Below are positions 51,151 through 51,259 of a DNA stretch of 51,259 bases, one piece after another. A program made the translations under genes and the position numbers. The notes beneath the pieces are model-generated. The model ran no database searches, had not been told where the DNA came from, and was given only the letters and a program-made list of their open reading frames with translations. Position 1 is the first letter of the stretch. Every line of letters starts with the position of its first letter. The stretch is from positions 10,974-62,232 of the forward strand of contig DCKE01000003.1 of the NCBI GenBank assembly GCA_002320285.1, in the 5' to 3' direction. Origin of the DNA: Flavobacteriaceae bacterium UBA1682 (lineage in GTDB: Bacteria > Bacteroidota > Bacteroidia > Flavobacteriales > Flavobacteriaceae).

Positions 51151-51259
51151 CGTATCCGCGTATCAGCGTATCCGCGTATCCGCGTATCAGCGTATCAGCG
51201 TATCAGCGTATCAGCGTATCAGCGTATCAGCGTATCAGCGTATCAGCGTATCAGCGTAT
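51149..51259 (+). repeat. Octamer tandem array, locus 3, running off the window edge
   Basis: Thirteen complete in-phase units follow the last CTTTAAAG element: AGCGTATC, CGCGTATC, AGCGTATC, CGCGTATC, CGCGTATC, then eight identical AGCGTATC, and a partial unit at the edge. The homogeneity suggests recent expansion by slippage or recombination. The true length is unknown because the window ends here. Confidence 0.9.

Noticed and set aside
50421..51259. CRISPR array
   Set aside because: The repeats are variable, the spacers are themselves repeated, the spacing is irregular (about 86-174 bases), and no cas genes are in the window.
1..51259. tRNA, rRNA, IS elements, prophage or integron features
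   Set aside because: None was recognised on reading both strands; a tRNAscan or ISfinder search could not be run here.

Overview
The window looks like chromosome of a member of Bacteroidota, most probably family Flavobacteriaceae (genus not resolved). The evidence is AT-rich DNA, Bacteroidota-type -7 boxes (TAnnTTTG) ahead of many genes with few Shine-Dalgarno sites, a type IX secretion C-terminal domain on a protease, a PUR-alpha-like DUF3276 protein, an extended NusB, a DUF1573 lipoprotein and an HYC_CC_PP protein. No rRNA, tRNA, insertion sequence, phage or CRISPR array was seen.

Layout. 1-6.5 kb: an octamer repeat array, trmD, an SMR efflux gene, an MFS transporter, a cyclophilin-FKBP fusion, a Ser/Thr dehydratase, a second octamer array and a membrane-anchored glutamate-synthase-like flavoprotein. 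6.5-11.1 kb: a thioredoxin-like protein, csaA, a CLC antiporter of the fluoride type preceded by a fluoride riboswitch, a PUR-domain protein and an ABC exporter. 11.4-13.1 kb: nusB, a DUF1573 lipoprotein and yajC. 13.2-19.2 kb: pepT and a run of plus-strand genes (two alpha/beta hydrolases, SUFU-like, SnoaL-like, cardiolipin synthase). 19.2-25 kb: a TonB-dependent receptor, a LOG protein, a MoaF-like lipoprotein and a tight NYN-LOTUS/ClbS/DUF1572 operon. 25-30.8 kb: a T9SS-exported subtilase and an M49 dipeptidyl peptidase III lipoprotein. 30.8-40.2 kb: AraC/CynX divergent pair, sbcD-sbcC, a DUF1275 protein, a frameshifted CYTH gene, queH and a PhnA-type zinc protein. 40.2-44 kb: small enzymes on the minus strand, then a DGPF (YCII) protein overlapping an ECF42-like sigma factor. 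44.1-50.3 kb: an export operon (HYC_CC_PP, TolC, RND pump, adaptor). 50.4 kb to the edge: a dense non-coding repeat field.

Most notable observations: (1) arrays of a degenerate 8-bp unit (NGCSYATY) at three separate places, always at gene 3' ends and always in the same strand orientation. The largest is embedded in longer composite repeats and ends in a near-perfect tandem array running off the window edge. I know of no name for this element. (2) A fluoride riboswitch ahead of a CLC gene whose selectivity residues are those of CLC-F antiporters, so it is a fluoride exporter rather than a chloride channel. (3) A CYTH gene split by what looks like a one-base deletion. (4) A NYN-LOTUS ribonuclease-like gene packed with two four-helix-bundle enzymes.

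All functions are inferred by reading translated sequence; no database search was run.
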